A program made the translations under genes and the position numbers. A DNA stretch of 64,000 bases, taken from contig CM057149.1 of assembly GCA_029964075.1 (NCBI GenBank), positions 23,946,197 through 24,010,196 of the forward strand, read 5' to 3'. How positions within the stretch are numbered: the stretch's first letter is position 1; every line of letters begins with the position of its first letter. Shown in pieces: positions 1-14,190 of this stretch. The notes below the pieces were generated by a model that saw only the letters and a program-made list of their open reading frames with translations, was not told where the DNA came from and searched no databases. The stretch is from Patiria pectinifera. Lineage: Eukaryota > Echinodermata > Asteroidea > Valvatida > Asterinidae.

Positions 1-1596
1 AGCTGTACTCTGGATATACCGGCAGATGCATAACAGCCAAAAGCCGGGGCGTTGATCGAGCAATGGGCGCTTGGAGCACAGGGCCAATAAGATGCCTTTA
101 TCAAATCCTAGTATTTCAGCTGGCTGAAATTGAATCAAACAGTTTGTCTTCAATACGTGAAGTGCCTCGCCAGAATTCGTTTTGCCAATTGGTCTACGAC
201 TCCTGTCTGGAGTGGTTTCTTGGGTTTATAATGGAATTTCGTCGTCTGTGGATACTTCACCAATCATAACGAAGAGATAAAACCGACTTCAATATTCGAA
301 AAAATAAGGACAGGATTAATAATGAAAGATTGTAAGTGGTATAAAATGATTCAATCTTTTGTCGAATGCAATTTGAAATTATTTGGTATCTACATATACT
401 AACAGACAATGAACAACTTGAGCTAGGTGCACTGCAGTGGGTGTTGGTGTGTTTTTTTTGGTATTACGAAATGTAGCCGAATGTTGCTGAATATCAATTC
501 ACGATGCCCCTTTTGTAGCTCTTGCCTCTGACAAATCAACACGATTGCAAAGATATAAGATATAATAAACATAGGTCAAGCAATGTCCAATCGGATATCA
601 TTTGGTTATCACAGTTGCACAAACAAAAATGTCTAGTAAAATTGAAGTTAAAAGAAATTCATCTGAAAACAATTAGATGTAGAAAAGGAAATTGTCTAGA
701 TATGATTTTATTCTTGCTCTTTTCTAATCTGACAAAAAATTCAAATGTTTAAACCTTTTTCTAACGAAATTAAAATCAAAAGTACTTCACGCCGGACTTT
801 ATACTCACATCACTGAACCCAGCACATGATTGTTTTCATGGTAACCAAATAAGCGTCTCCAACAGCCACTCTTTCGGTGTTTCAAGTGTCTCCCCAGCAC
901 TTAAATCGTGCAATATTGGACGCTCAAATTGACTGAAGTGGAAGTAATACGCTTGTGGTTATCCAACGGTAAACGAAGGCGGAAATGAACATTTCAGGAA
1001 GGAGCGGCAGAGAAATTTGTGAGTACACGGGAATTTTCTAGTCTAGGTATTTTCCGTTATCCAAGGAGCCCAGTCTCCTGTCTAACGTCTGATATTATAA
1101 GCATGCAGATTTATACAATCCCGTTCATCAGCCAATTGGCGTAGACTTTACTAAATCATAGCGTTATTTCATTCCCAAATCAGGACTAAATGTTTGATTG
1201 GTCAATCCGAATGCAGTGTTTTGTAATACAACAACGGCCGCATAGATCTATAAAACCAAGACAAGATTGGCGCGTATCGCGTAACATAATACAGAGCGTG
1301 TGACCACAGCCTTTGTTTGCTGTGTCTATTTTTTTTTCCATCCAAGTCTGTGACGCGATAACGGATGAATGACTGAAGACCTGATATAGAAAGCGCCCGC
1401 TGATTGCTCAAAATCTAGAGGTCAAGAGGCGGTTGTCTTGCATAATTAATCAGCGAATCTGCTCACATATCATAGACCATGGCTCTTCGTTTCGCCATAG
1501 TCTATTACATAGACTAGGAATTTTCACGCACGTGTGGAAAATTATTGGGGTTGGGTGCATACCTATGTTCTTAATACCTACGTTCCACAATACCGA

Positions 1597-1659
1597 TGTT
1601 CCCCGAAATCCTTACCCTAACCCTAATCCTAACGCTTATCCTAAGGATTTCGGGGAACA
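1597..1659. repeat. Inverted repeat with telomere-like loop
   Basis: Two perfect 18-bp arms (tgttccccgaaatcctta at 1,597-1,614 and its complement at 1,642-1,659) enclose a 27-base loop with CCCTAA-type repeats (ccctaaccctaatcctaa). Related GTTCC words flank it on both sides. Confidence 0.8.
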
Positions 1660-4600
1660 CAGGTATTGGGGAACATCGGGTAGACCCCTTGGAGTCTGTT
1701 GAAATTCAATATAAAAAAAGCGACAAAACCAAATAAGAATGTTTGAAAACTGTTTAAAATCAAGCTTACTGAACAATTCATTTACAATTAACGGTAACGT
1801 TCCGCTACTCTTCAAAGAAAACAACCATCATCGTTGATAGCATAGTCAGTGGGTTTGTGGGGGCCCATACGCATTTTTGGGAACACTCTGGGAAACTCTG
1901 TGGCAGTGATAGGAAAAGAGTGATTTCTCATGACAGGGAAAATGGGTATGTTTTTGTTTGGTCTGAAATGAGCGATAAAAGTTTATTCTACTAAGCGTCA
2001 AATTGTTATGTTCATTTGAGAACAAATTGACCCAACTTTGATTGTTTACTCCAATTCACACATTTCTGTTTTTGTTTGTCCCTTGCCATATTAAATACTT
2101 TATAATCCATCCTAAAGTATCTCTTTTATGGGCCAAATTTGCTTCAAAGACAAGACGTTTCAGCTCTGTTTTCTAATTGTAGTGAAACAAATTGGATTTC
2201 AAGGACAAAATTGTCCTTTTTTATTGCCCGTTTTAAAACAAATGAACTCCTCTTGTATAAAAGCGAAATACAATTTGGAATTCTGCTTTCTAATTTGCTA
2301 CTTAGACTGCTAAAGGCCAAATTCAGAAAAACACTGGCGTAAGTAAATTGTATAAATGTTGTAATATCCTTTTTGTTCCCCCAATTATTAAAGGTGTCCC
2401 CGCCCCTCAAAGAGAAAGTTTGTCTGAAAATGTGTTTCAACATGTAATTCTCAACTCATGCTTTTTCATCTACTGCCAAAAGTCTATTTCGCCATTTTTT
2501 TTCTTCCAAGTGGACACCCTGCCCACAAAAAAAGGTCAGAGTAAATATTGTTCAATTCTACATTCTTCGTTTGTGGCTAAAAAAACAATACCCCGAAAAC
2601 AATCTTCGGATGATAGAAAAAATGGATTAAGTGGATTCGGGTTTGCCAGTGTTTCATTAATAATCGCTGAACTTTTCAAAGAATGTACCAAATATTGCAT
2701 ACGGGAGATTATATTTTTGGCCATACGCCAACTGACTAATAGTGTACCACTTTAGCATCGGTCGAAGGTTATGTTTGAGACTTCGACTGCGCCCTCACCC
2801 CCTGCCGGAAGCATCAAAGTAAAATTTCGGTTTCATTTTCTTCGCCGGCAACCGGCAAGTATTCTGTTGTAATCAATTCGGTGGGACTGTCTAAGAATGT
2901 AAATTCGAGTTGGGTTCCATCTTCAAAGCAAGTGTAGCATTGGACCTGAGAAAAGTATTTTAGAGTTCATTCCACTGTTATGGCTAACATTCCTGCTGAT
3001 ATGGACCAAGGATTTGCTCACAAAGCCGAAATGTATGGCGCTGTCGGTCCCAACACGACAATGAAAGAAAGAAGAGAGGCATATTAGGTTAAGGCGGAGA
3101 CGATGCTGTCTAGGTTTACTATGCATGAGGGCTTGTCCTGCAGATGTTTGGAAAAGTAAGTGTAATCCAATCATCGGCTAAATTGGAAAACCAATGTCAA
3201 ATAATATAGAGGGGCTACAGACAAGAAGACTGCCATTCCGTCAACCTGATATGACAACCTCCCCCCTTCAAGAAAGTAAGCACGGACTAAAACAAATCCC
3301 ACCAGTTTCTTCCTTGAATATTGGACTACACACACAACAGCCTCTTGACATTTTCCGCGGAAGATGGATACAACTTGATGTTTTTTTTAACCACCCCAAG
3401 CAGTACAGGTGCAAACGAAATTGCGGAATGCCTTGCATCACGCAGATCCCTCGTGGCAAACAAAAGTGTTTAATATGTAGACATAAAGAAACCGATTTAT
3501 AATCTGTGTTTGTAGGTCGAAAATCGATCACAGATGTACAGTCAAAAAGGTTGAGATAATCTCAAGGGATCTTCTTCGCAATTTGGAAACTGAAATGCAT
3601 AACTGTGGAACAACTCCATAAATATTCTGTACAAACCTTAAAGGGTCCATGAAATGAATTTTTACACTGAAGCATATTTGTAGCAAATAGGCCTATACAT
3701 TCCTCTGAACTGTATACAAACTATGAGAAATACCTTTTTGGTGAAAACGTTTGCAGAGTGCTCTTTTTTGACAAATTGTGTCATGCTTGTCCTGACAACC
3801 GAGGGCGATGTTGCTATGATGACACTTTAGGAACACACTAATATCAGGGTTTTTCTCTTCAAATTGTAAACACAATTATGCTTATTGAAGGTGTTTGTGT
3901 GTAAAGTTTTTTGATATACTGAAACAACAGTTAACCACTGAACGCAGAAAAATAAAAACAGCAAACCCCTAAAATTCTGGTGACTTTCCATGCTGAAGTT
4001 TCTACCCTTGCATCACAGTTTTGCTCATAAATAGGCCTATGGAAAATTTACATTAGCATAAAAACCAAAAAGCCATCAAAACGCCCTTCAAATGCAACAG
4101 AAGATTGTAAATATACTTAAATGGAACATAACATTTAACATAATCTTGCCAAGTTAAACTTGGCACATATTCATTATCATATATATTTACAAAGGATATG
4201 TCACAATTATAAAGTTAAAAATAATTTACGTAGTGAAAACGAAAACAAATAAGTTGTCCTAAATAATGCACAACGCGTTTTGCAATGGAAAAGGGCGTGC
4301 ACGTACGTCGCAGCTGCAAAAGACCGTCCTTTCGTGAAAACTAATTCGCAGTTGATTTTACGCCCTTTACTGTAAAGTCTTGTTTCCATATCAAGGTAAG
4401 AAACGCAGAGAACAACGCAAACAAGACCCAAATTGCAACGCAGACATATGGAAACATTTCATCCGCGAATGTCACCGACAACCCAAACAGACGCAAACTA
4501 TCTCGCAGACGATCGGTTGAATCCGTGCCGACGGTATAAGCGCACAGCATGTCTGCGCAGTGTGTGCAGTCTGCATTAAGCTTAACGTCATTATTGATGA

Positions 4601-7394
4601 AACCAGGCTTTACTTAAATTGGGCAAACGAGTTGGTATTTTGCCAAGTGTTGGTCAACATACCAACTGCCGACATTCTTGAGCAAATTTTCCCCAAAAGA
4701 TAGTCAATATTTACCCGAGTTAACGAATATTATGGTGACTTTGCCCAACATTGTTTTACCCAACTGTATTTTTCCGTTTTTCTACAGTATTCTGTATTTA
4801 CGTTTTGTGTGCGTTGAAGGGGAACACACGTTTGCCAGTTTATTGAAAACGCAAACACATATGCCGGCTCTTTGCATCATATATTTTGCTCATGCAGAAA
4901 GTTGAAATGTATACGTACTCTTTTTAAAGCAAAATCATTTTACAGTTTAATTATCCCCAGAATGACTGCTTCAATCTGTTTCATTTGGTAATTGATTCCG
5001 TGTTGATACAACAGGTGCCTTAAATCCATATAAGTATTCACTATTACAAAGTCATATAAACACGGGTGTCGACTGGTCACTGTTAATAATAGAAGGCAGG
5101 TGTGTGGGTATAGATCTCGTTAGATGGTCTGTGAAAAATACGATATCCAGCAAGGGAGAACGATTAACGTATTCTTATTATAGCAGAGGATGATAAGTTT
5201 TAGGCGGATTATGTTACGCCCGAGGGGAGTCTAACGATTACTTTTCTTGTGCACCAAATTCGAACAGGCAGTTGAATGACCAGAATGCTCGCCTGTGGCT
5301 ATGAAACATTATAAGACCTGTCTATTATGCCACGTCGCAACCGTGGATTTTGCCATCCGTTTGATGGTAGAATATGGTTGGCTGCCAATGGAAATAGCAA
5401 GAAAAACGTTAACTTACAAAATATCATAAAAATATTCAAAATGGGCAACTTCGTGGGTCAAAAGCTGTTGCAAAAATTTAGCGGGAGTTATATACAATCG
5501 GTGGCTATTCATGTTTGTTCAATGTTTTCGAACAGAAAGGTCTATTCTAATGTAATAGAGTGCAATATTACAGCCTTTACCCCCATGTGCTACTTTACAT
5601 ATCTATCCTATACCATTCACCATGCAACCTTGGTTCACATTGGCGATTTTTTTTTATCCAATTTCATGATTTTATTTACCGCTGTTTCTTGAGTTATTCG
5701 GATAATCGATGTCATTGTAAAGAACAAGGATTCGCCACAACATACCACACATTTACTTCATAATTATTCCTAAATCTGATTTGTTTTTCCAAAGTTTTCT
5801 CCGAAACATGACGTGGCAATCTTAAAGGATTTAAAGAGTCAGCTGTAGTTCTGATAGATCTAGTGACGCACCTAATCAGCATTCCTTGAGGTTTATCGTT
5901 TGTCAAACTTAATCCACCAAGGGCTGCTGATTTGATGTCTAATAGCGAAGTCCAGGCTACTATATCAGTGTGTTTTTATCCTATAGACTTGGCTAATAGG
6001 ACAGTGCTTATGAAAAATTCAAGCATGAAGAAAACAATGTACAAAATGCGCGGCTCATATCGGGACTTGGCATGATCCTGCGGTCATTGCAGATGACAAA
6101 CAAGTTTCGTGTTTCAGTTCACTCCAGACTTGCAATTATATCTTCGTACGAGAATCTGATACAGCTTCAACGCTAACGAATGTAGGCCTATTTTAATTAA
6201 GAGCGGAGAATTTTCCAGGATATTTCCTTTGACTGAATTGATGGACATCTTCGACTCTAGGACTCCGTTAAAAATAAACGACCGTTCCTTGTGTATTGAA
6301 CTCAAAGCAAATAATTGGCAATGTCGCTCTGATTTCTGAAGTGTTATGGGCCGACGTGGTTTTTTTATTACATTGTACGGCCTTCGCTGTATTGAATGTA
6401 TTCGTATTAAACAAGGCAATTGATACTGCCCTTGCACGTAAATTAGCGAAGGGGAAATTGCTACAGGGACGTGATAGAGGAATAGTTGCTATACATATCA
6501 AGGAAGGCCCACGTCTCAAGCTAATACGACCGAGGGTCGGTATGGCTTCAGTAGAAAGGTCGTGGTTAACTGCTGCAAGGAAATATACATCTGTTGGGTT
6601 TTATACTAAAGTGAACCTGCTCTTAAGAGCACTTTATATATCTGTGCATTCCGGAAGTGTTTTTCTTCTGGACTGTTGTAAGCACGCTTCTTGATAGGAC
6701 TGAGCACGTTTCTGTATTCACCCTTTCTATACGCCGTCTGTAAAACACAATTCCGAAGATGGAAGGAAAACAATTCTGCGACAGAGCGCTTCATAAGGAC
6801 CCATTATGACGACTTTTTTTATTCTGTTGAAAAATGTAAAGAGCTGCATTCTTCACATACTACGACGCATGGAACAGGAACTGGCGCTACGTGACTCGCA
6901 TCACCGATCACCAGTCGAGAAAACACCCGAACCATTTCTGTTATTCTACCCGACGCCCCTCCGTTTTGATGTCTTTTAAAGTTGTTTGTTCAACCATATT
7001 TTTGTCCATTCGGCGCTTGATGGCTCATTGCGATAACCATATTGTATATCTCCTTGTTCTAATGGAACGTTCTTGGTTATACTAGACTGTTATCTGAGTA
7101 TGAGCGTTACTTCGTTTTAAACGTTCCAATCACATGAAACCTCGTGATTGATGTAGCATTTTAAACTTTCCTGTTACCAATCTGTTCAATTGGTTCTAAA
7201 TATGTTGTTATTACGCTTTACAAATTTAGACCATGAAGAAAGAATGGGGTTTTTTTTCACCGCAAAGGCATCAGTCATACGGACTAAATTTCTTGGAGCG
7301 CATTGGCTGTTACCACTAAAACTTGCACAAAGAATCGCTGAACCCTATTTAATTAAAGCTTGATTAACCCTCTTTTTTAGTCCGTTCAGTTTTA

Positions 7395-7690
7395 GTGGGT
7401 TTTACCGATGACTTTTGGGTGATCCTCCAAGGTGACCCCTTCTTATAAAAAGCAGTCCTGAAGTCCATCACCATTTTGCAAATAATCCATCCACTACAAA
7501 CATAGAGCGACTTAGTCCAACTTCATGAACATTTTGCCTCAGCCAATAATAAGCAAGTCGGGATCGGAGCTTGGATCCTACCTACTACAAAACCGCAAAT
7601 GCAAAGGCAAATTACAAAAGACAACCGATGGCAAACTCAATAAGGATTTAGTCGGGATATGCAATTTTGGGCCTATGCACTAGTCTGCAT
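7395..7690 (+). repeat. Diverged interspersed repeat, family H, copy 1
   Basis: Shares an ordered series of words with 11,165-11,475 and 45,697-46,040: 'gaagtccatcaccatttt', then 'atagagcgactt', then a cattttg/ctca block, then 'actagtctgcatcc'. Old, strongly diverged; no coding frame. Confidence 0.5.
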
Positions 7691-8135
7691 CCTTTAACGC
7701 TTCAATGATATATCTATAAAAAAAAATAGCATCGCCAAACTAGCCTGGACGAGGAGCGGGCTACATTGTATCTATCTCAGTACAAAAAGGCTCATTTACA
7801 TTTTTTTTTTGTTAAAGCTGATCGGCCACAAATGTTTGTGTTCAGGCCTGTTGTGAGGTTTCCTGAATGAGTGGCGCTATACATGTATGACGAAATTCCT
7901 TTGATAAGGAAAAATCTTTACAAAAGCGCTTTTAAGTGCTTCAGCATTAGGGTGTACTTAAACACAATGAGTACTGCATGGCGAGTATCATTGTTCTGCT
8001 CATTTGTGCAAAAAAAAAACGTTTCCTCTTTCGCACACCCTTCAATCGGTTACCCAACTGCCTTGTTGTCTTTTATGCTCAGAAATACTTTAAAAAAATA
8101 ATGTTTTACCAAATACGAAGAATCATTTGACTACA

Positions 8136-8317
8136 CACTCTAAAAAGTCCCAGGTCAGAATTGACCCGGGATGCGGGTCAGATTTGACCTGATAATTTTC
8201 CGGGTCCAAATGAAACTTTCCGGTTCATCATGACCCGGAAAATGATCCAGAGAAACGTCATTTTGACAAATATGGCCTGAATTCCTGGTCAAATTCCATC
8301 CGGGACTTTTTAGAGTG
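8136..8317. mobile_element. 182-bp MITE with 16-bp perfect terminal inverted repeats
   Basis: Begins cactctaaaaagtccc and ends gggactttttagagtg. The interior is rich in GGTCA/TGACC words (ggtcagatttgacctg, tgacccgg). No target-site duplication is obvious, so superfamily is not assigned. Confidence 0.75.
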
Positions 8318-9072
8318 CAACTCGTCTTTGGCGGATCTGCAATGTTTTAAGTTTCTGCAGTTAGTTATCTCAGTGTGCCTGTAATGTCGTCTGCGCCAGG
8401 TGCCAGCTCCTCGTTTTCAATCGATGGGCCGCACGCGCGAGGGAAAGTGATCCTCGTATTCTGACCACGGCAGACCTACTGTACCACTGACGTAGACCTA
8501 ATCAATACTTTCAGGATTGAATTTTCTCAAAAGAAGGGCGGGGCCTGATTTCCGGACAGGGATTCCGGTCAAGGCAAGGAGGAGAAGCTTGTGGTAAAAG
8601 GATTCTTGAATCAGATAGTGATGACATAGGCCTATGGCTGTGTTGACATGCTTGTGAAATAGCGGACATGTAAATATGATGCACTTGTTAGCAAATAGAG
8701 AACTTCAGGTTGTGATCAGATTTCTAGATGTGCTTCAAGCCATCCAAGCTCTCCTGAAGGCAGGAGGGATGGTTTTACTCTTCACTGGATCTGGTTTCTG
8801 AGAGAGGACGGTTGTTATTGTGGTTTTGCCGCGGTGTATCGACGTACCATAAGGCACCGTATGCAAACTTCACCGTAGCTCAGTGTAACACCAAAATTTC
8901 CTCGAAAGTCAAGACGGTATTTTAACGAGCAAGTTCAGAATAAATGAAAAGAAATTCAGCGTCGCAGTCGCCTGTAGCACGTAACGACAGTTGTATTTTA
9001 TGAAAAAAATGTATAGTTTAGGCCTACATTACGAACAAAGCCCATAAACGTGCATACGAAGCGCACGTCATT

Positions 9073-9340
9073 CATGGGCGTCGCCAGGATTTTTTCTAGA
9101 GGGGGGCAAAAAAAAAAAAATTGCCAAAAAATGCTTGTATTTCTCAACACATTCTCGATTTATCAGTTTTAGAGGGGGGCAGGGACATTTTGCCCCCCCC
9201 CCCCCAAAAAAAACAACTCATTAAATTTACACCACTTTGTCTTCGCGCCTCTTTTTTTTTTTTTTCTTTTTTTTTTTGCTTTTCCAGGGGGGGGGGGAGG
9301 CAAGTGCCCCCTCTTCCCCCCCCCCCTCGCGACGCCCATG
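9073..9340. mobile_element. 268-bp MITE with 8-bp target-site duplication
   Basis: Ends are catgggcgtcgc and gcgacgcccatg. The 8-bp sequence acgtcatt occurs immediately outside both ends (9,065-9,072 and 9,341-9,348), a clean target-site duplication. The interior is G/C homopolymer tracts and poly-A/T. The 8-bp duplication fits hAT or P superfamilies; no transposase is encoded. Confidence 0.85.
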
Positions 9341-9348
9341 ACGTCATT

Positions 9349-12300
9349 GCTAAGATCCAAAATGTATCGAGTCGCATGCAAATAGCAATTATGAAATATG
9401 ATTGGACCATCCGGTGTCCAATATATTTGAATGAGCAAAATGAGTGAGTGAATGTGTGAAATAAATATGCAACTGATTTAGCTTTTAACATATATAACTA
9501 GCCAACACAATACCTCACTATAGCTACCCTTGATGATGTTCCTGTTAACATATCAAATACTTTTGCTTAACATTAGCGTAATACAATTGCGTAATACATG
9601 TGTATCCTTTAAAACCAAGTTAAGCAAGAATAAGGTACACAAGAATTTGTGATGCTTTGCAATACCAAGAAAGAGAAGCCAATTCCCTGCAATTCAAATG
9701 ACGCCAATCGTAATGGCCAGACTTCAACAAACACGTTGGTTCACATTTGTCACCGTGTTCTATTTAATTCCTAAGTGTGACGAATGACTTGAATCGTCTT
9801 ATTTTCTTTTTCTGGAGCAAAGGCTACAAAATGATTGTAGCTAACTAACGAAGCGTCTAGCTGGTCAGGCATCACGGCAGCCCACACAGAACCAAATAAC
9901 GGTCATTATCAGCTATCGTACGTATCTCGTCAGTTGTTTGCCTTCGCCTGATTTGAATTCAGCTGGCCAGGAGCACTGCCCGAAAGAAGGTTCACTACCC
10001 TATAGTCAACCCAGAGAAACCAAATTAATTTGCAAATCTCTCTCTTTTCTTCATTTGTAGCACAATACCAAGCGAGAGACCCAAGAGAAATACACGCTGA
10101 GAATAATCAGGATGAACGAAAATCCTCCGCATACAAATTCCTCTCTTTTCGCAGCTGTTTTTTTTTCTGCCGACAAAAGGCTTCCTCGTTTCTGGCGCCC
10201 ACATTCAAGCATTGCGCTGAAACCGAATATACGTCGACGGCTTATGTTCTCAGGAAAAAAATTTTTTTTCTAGATCAGAGAGAATAGACTTTGAGACATG
10301 ATAAAATTAGAGTTTGCCAGGAAAACATGATGATTCAATCATTCAGATTTACATTTCGATAAATAAAAGCTTCTTCATTATGCTGGCAAAGATCCATCGC
10401 CATGTGCAATTTGGACTTATGTAATCTCTTTTACCTTAAATCATCCGCCGCCACGTGAAAATGTTATCCCACTCGTAATGTTCCCTGATATTAAGGCAGT
10501 ACATGTATGTTAAATGGGCATACCAATCCTAGTTTGATATTTAACCGTTACACCTATATTTTTGAATTCTCCAAAATGCACCACGAACACAAGCAAGCAA
10601 ACAAGCCAAACCAATCAACAAACAAATACCCCCCCCCCCCTAAAAGCGGTTTGATAAGAACATTTAATGCAGATTCTTGTCTTTATTCACGAGCATCGAT
10701 CATTATTGTTATTGATGTGTGATGATTGGGAATGAAGTTGACCCGATCTTATCGCATCCTCCTCGTTGATTTTAATATTGGGCTGCTTCCGAAGGCGCAG
10801 ACTGCTGATCTTAAAGTGTAAATCCTTCCCAGTAATACAGCTGTTGATCACTTGTGCGCGACATCTCCATATACAACGCTCCTGCCAATTATTCAAGTGA
10901 GCACTGCACAGGGTCTGAATTTGAAGATCTTAAAGGCAGCCCTTTTCTACAACCGATGGAAACGACCGAGGGTTCATATTTCTCACTGTCAGGTTTTAAA
11001 AACGATCCGATAATAGTGCTCAATTTTTTTTGCATCGAACTTGCCCGGGTGTCCTTTCTTCCAAGGGACGAGCTTGCATAAGGGTCCAGACCAGTAAATA
11101 GACTGACATAGACCTAAGTGGTAATTACGCGCACTTCCCAAATTAATAATTAAAAAAAATACTCACAACTCTCTGAGGTGTTCAAGAAACGCATCAAATT
11201 AAATTCCATCCGAAGATGATCACCTCTAAAAATAGTCTTGAAGCCCATCGCCATTTTGAAAATGGACGCCTATACGCTCCATTGCAAAATAGAGCGCATT
11301 TAGGGCCCAATTTCATCCAAATTTCGAAGAAAATATACACGCTCACAGTCCTGTGCACGGCTTCGACCCTCCTCAAGTTCATGGCCCACAAAATGCTCAG
11401 CATAACGAAGAATTTGAGGGCATGCACATCATGATTTGGCCGGCGTAGGCAATGTTGGACCTATTTACTGGTCTGAATCCATACGATGTGCATTTGTCGC
11501 TTACACAGCGGCCCCTAGTGTCAAGTGGTTTTCAGCCCCCCCCCCGTCGCTTTTCGAATGTCAACGGCCGCGCAATTTTCGTTGTTTTTGGTCTTCCCCA
11601 ACCCCCCCCCCCCCCCCCAGTCACCGACACGGATTTACGCCGCTGGTTTCTCCTATATACTTGTAGGTCTACATCGTGTACACCATCACAATGTACGTAT
11701 TTAATTGTCCATGGGCTCGTTTATATTTAGCTAATAAATTAGTATACCAAAATTCGGTTAAACTTTTGTTTACTAAAGTTGTCGCCGTGCTGCCACCTAC
11801 CCGATGCTCTGCAAATACGTCACGAAGTATACCAATCAAGTATACTTCGTGGCATAGAAATACACTCAATATAATGTTATTATTTGAAAGGTTTTTGAAA
11901 GATTAAAATGCGCTCAGCATCTAAACGCAATACAATTCGCACGTCCGTTCCGCTAGTAGACCAGCCCTAATATGTTTTCTTCAGCAAACTTGTGTGTTAC
12001 CCGTTCCATGTAAATAACCCTTGTAAGACCTGATGGATTGTCCCTATTAATCACATCACGTCTACCAACCTGCTCTCATACGCAGCTCGTATAAGTTTGC
12101 GTTTCATTACTTCAACTAATCAACCAGTACCGAGCTAATGGGTGCGGTTAACTGCAAGCTTTCCTTTTTTCCGATGAGATATTCTACCCATTAGGTTGCC
12201 AATGTCAGCCTGAAGCGCAATAATACTATAAAGTTTCAAATCAGTCCGGAATCTGGGCCCGTGCCTCGTTGAGGCTGGTAGGGCCTACTATGTGCTATAA

Positions 12301-14190
12301 GCATGGTCCCCTATATAGTTTGTTGTCCTATTCCATTTCATTACCTTAATGCAGTCAGAAATGTTGATATAATACGAACAGGTGAATTTCACTAGACCGT
12401 TAACTACCAGAAAGAGGGGAAAAGCATTCTCCTTCATTTTCTTTTGTGCAGACGGTGAAATGAACGTGCAAAAAAGTAGATTGCATTATTTCCCTGAGGT
12501 ATCGGATGCTTGACACCGCAGCCCTCGTCTGGCGCACGCCGATCTCAAACTCTCCAAAAGCATGAACTTGTCTGGTTTGAACGGACTCGGGATCGGGTGT
12601 GGAATTTGTCGACATGTTTGGCAAAACATTGCCGCTCGGCAGTCTCGATAATCGCGTCGAAGTGGCAATTTGAGCTCCGTAGGAATACATCATCTACGAG
12701 AGGATAAGAAACTATAGCCCTCCAGGCGTGCTCAAAATGCTCAGCTTACCTATCCGTTACTCCATTTTTTTAACGCCCAAAATGTTTCTCCCATGAGTTT
12801 GAAGTGCACGTCCTACCTTTCAGTTGGCTTGGGACAATGTAAAGGTAAATCATGATTTCAATAAGTTAGTATATTTTTAAGCATGTAGAATCAGCGTAAG
12901 TTCGATCAGCAAAGACTATTATAATTACCCAGTGATTCGACTACAAAACCAACATCGAACCATAGTTGAACTAGTCACTAGCCGATTGCATTTAACATTA
13001 TGATCGCATCGGCGGTTATCATGCCAATAACCGCACTCGCTATGATGACGTACAGCAGGGAGCCAGGATCAAGAAGTTTCTCGGTGACGTCCGGCCATGT
13101 CGGTTGACTAGAAACGATTGCACTTTAATAACCCTATCAGGACCTGGAGGCACAGTGTGTTCCCCTATTAAACTTTTTATAATAGTTTTCGAACGCTTTG
13201 GCCGATCGACATGAAATGGTACTATATACATTTTAAAAAAGCACATTGTGGTCATAGAATTTGGACTTGTTTTTATGAAACCAGAAATTGACATTTTGTT
13301 TGTGAGCCAAAACCACGTTGTCTGAACCTATATCAACTTCAGAGAAAAACTCAGATTCAAGTGACCAAATACAATGCTTGCTGGGAATCAAATACGGCAT
13401 TGGTACATTTTTTCACACTGAGATCGTCCTTGAAAAAAAAATACATTAAAAAAATAATAATCATAAGCACTTTATTGCTGACAATTTGAATGATATAAAC
13501 CAAATATCCGATTTTTGCACAAACCCCCCCCCCCCCAATTTTGCCCAAGTGGTAATAGTGCTCGGTGACGTTGGAGGCTGAGGTTATTTAATTTGGTGGA
13601 TAATGACCCCAGAACTGTTTGTACCAAATGTGAAGGTATTTGAAAGAGAATGTAGAAATTCTATCAAAAATGTTGTTTTTGACCAAAACTGGGTAAAAAT
13701 GTAGTTAAGCGCCCTCTTGTGGTGACCGCAGTGCAACTAAATTACGCCATATTGTGGTTACCGGCCAGCCAAAATCAACATTTCTGTCATTTTTTTTAAA
13801 GGTGAAAACAGATCCACCAAAAGTCAATCAATCAAACTCGTTTGAACTTGCCCCTAACTGTCCACCTGCGTCCTTGGTCTGCAGGTGTTTGGGTGCCAAC
13901 CGATTTTTTTTACACGTCGAGTAGACCGCTTAATATACTTGCCATACTTCCCCCGTCTCCCTGAATAACCACCAGACAAAAAATTCAAGAGATCTTTGAT
14001 TTAACAAGGAAGACTGACTTGATTCGAATGTTGCTAGGTCGTCGCCATCGTCAGTCCATTGGCGGAGTGGTTTTCTTACATAGTTGTTTCTTCCCTCTCT
14101 CTATTGAAATGTAGATTACATCTACAGTGGATTAGGGAACGCAGACATTGGCTTTAAGCAACTTACAATATTGCCGCCAATGATAATAGA
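9349..14190. other. No gene recognised
   Basis: Contains a diverged family-H repeat at 11,165-11,475, poly-C tracts near 10,629, 11,601 and 13,525, and an open patch at 12,490-12,693 that reads protein-like in several frames without usable splice sites. Confidence 0.45.
11165..11475 (+). repeat. Diverged interspersed repeat, family H, copy 2
   Basis: Homologous to 7,395-7,690: 'cttgaagcccatcgccattt', 'atagagcgcatttagg', 'tttactggtctgaatcc' appear in the same order and spacing. Confidence 0.5.

Larger units (their letters stand above)
1..8135. other. No gene recognised
   Basis: All open frames are short, lack convincing splice contexts and match nothing I know. Content is AT-rich with many copies of taggcctat-like words, a telomere-like hairpin at 1,597-1,659 and one diverged repeat near 7,395-7,690. 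Confidence 0.5.

Noticed and set aside
10051-10287. Open frame after a good polypyrimidine-AG (tcttttcttcatttgtag)
   Set aside because: The peptide degenerates into low-complexity FFF/KKI runs with no donor, so a real exon is not supported.
12400-12693. Protein-like open patch on the minus strand (MMYSYGAQIATSTRLSRLPS...)
   Set aside because: Three frames on both strands are equally open and no donor or acceptor fits; no family recognised.
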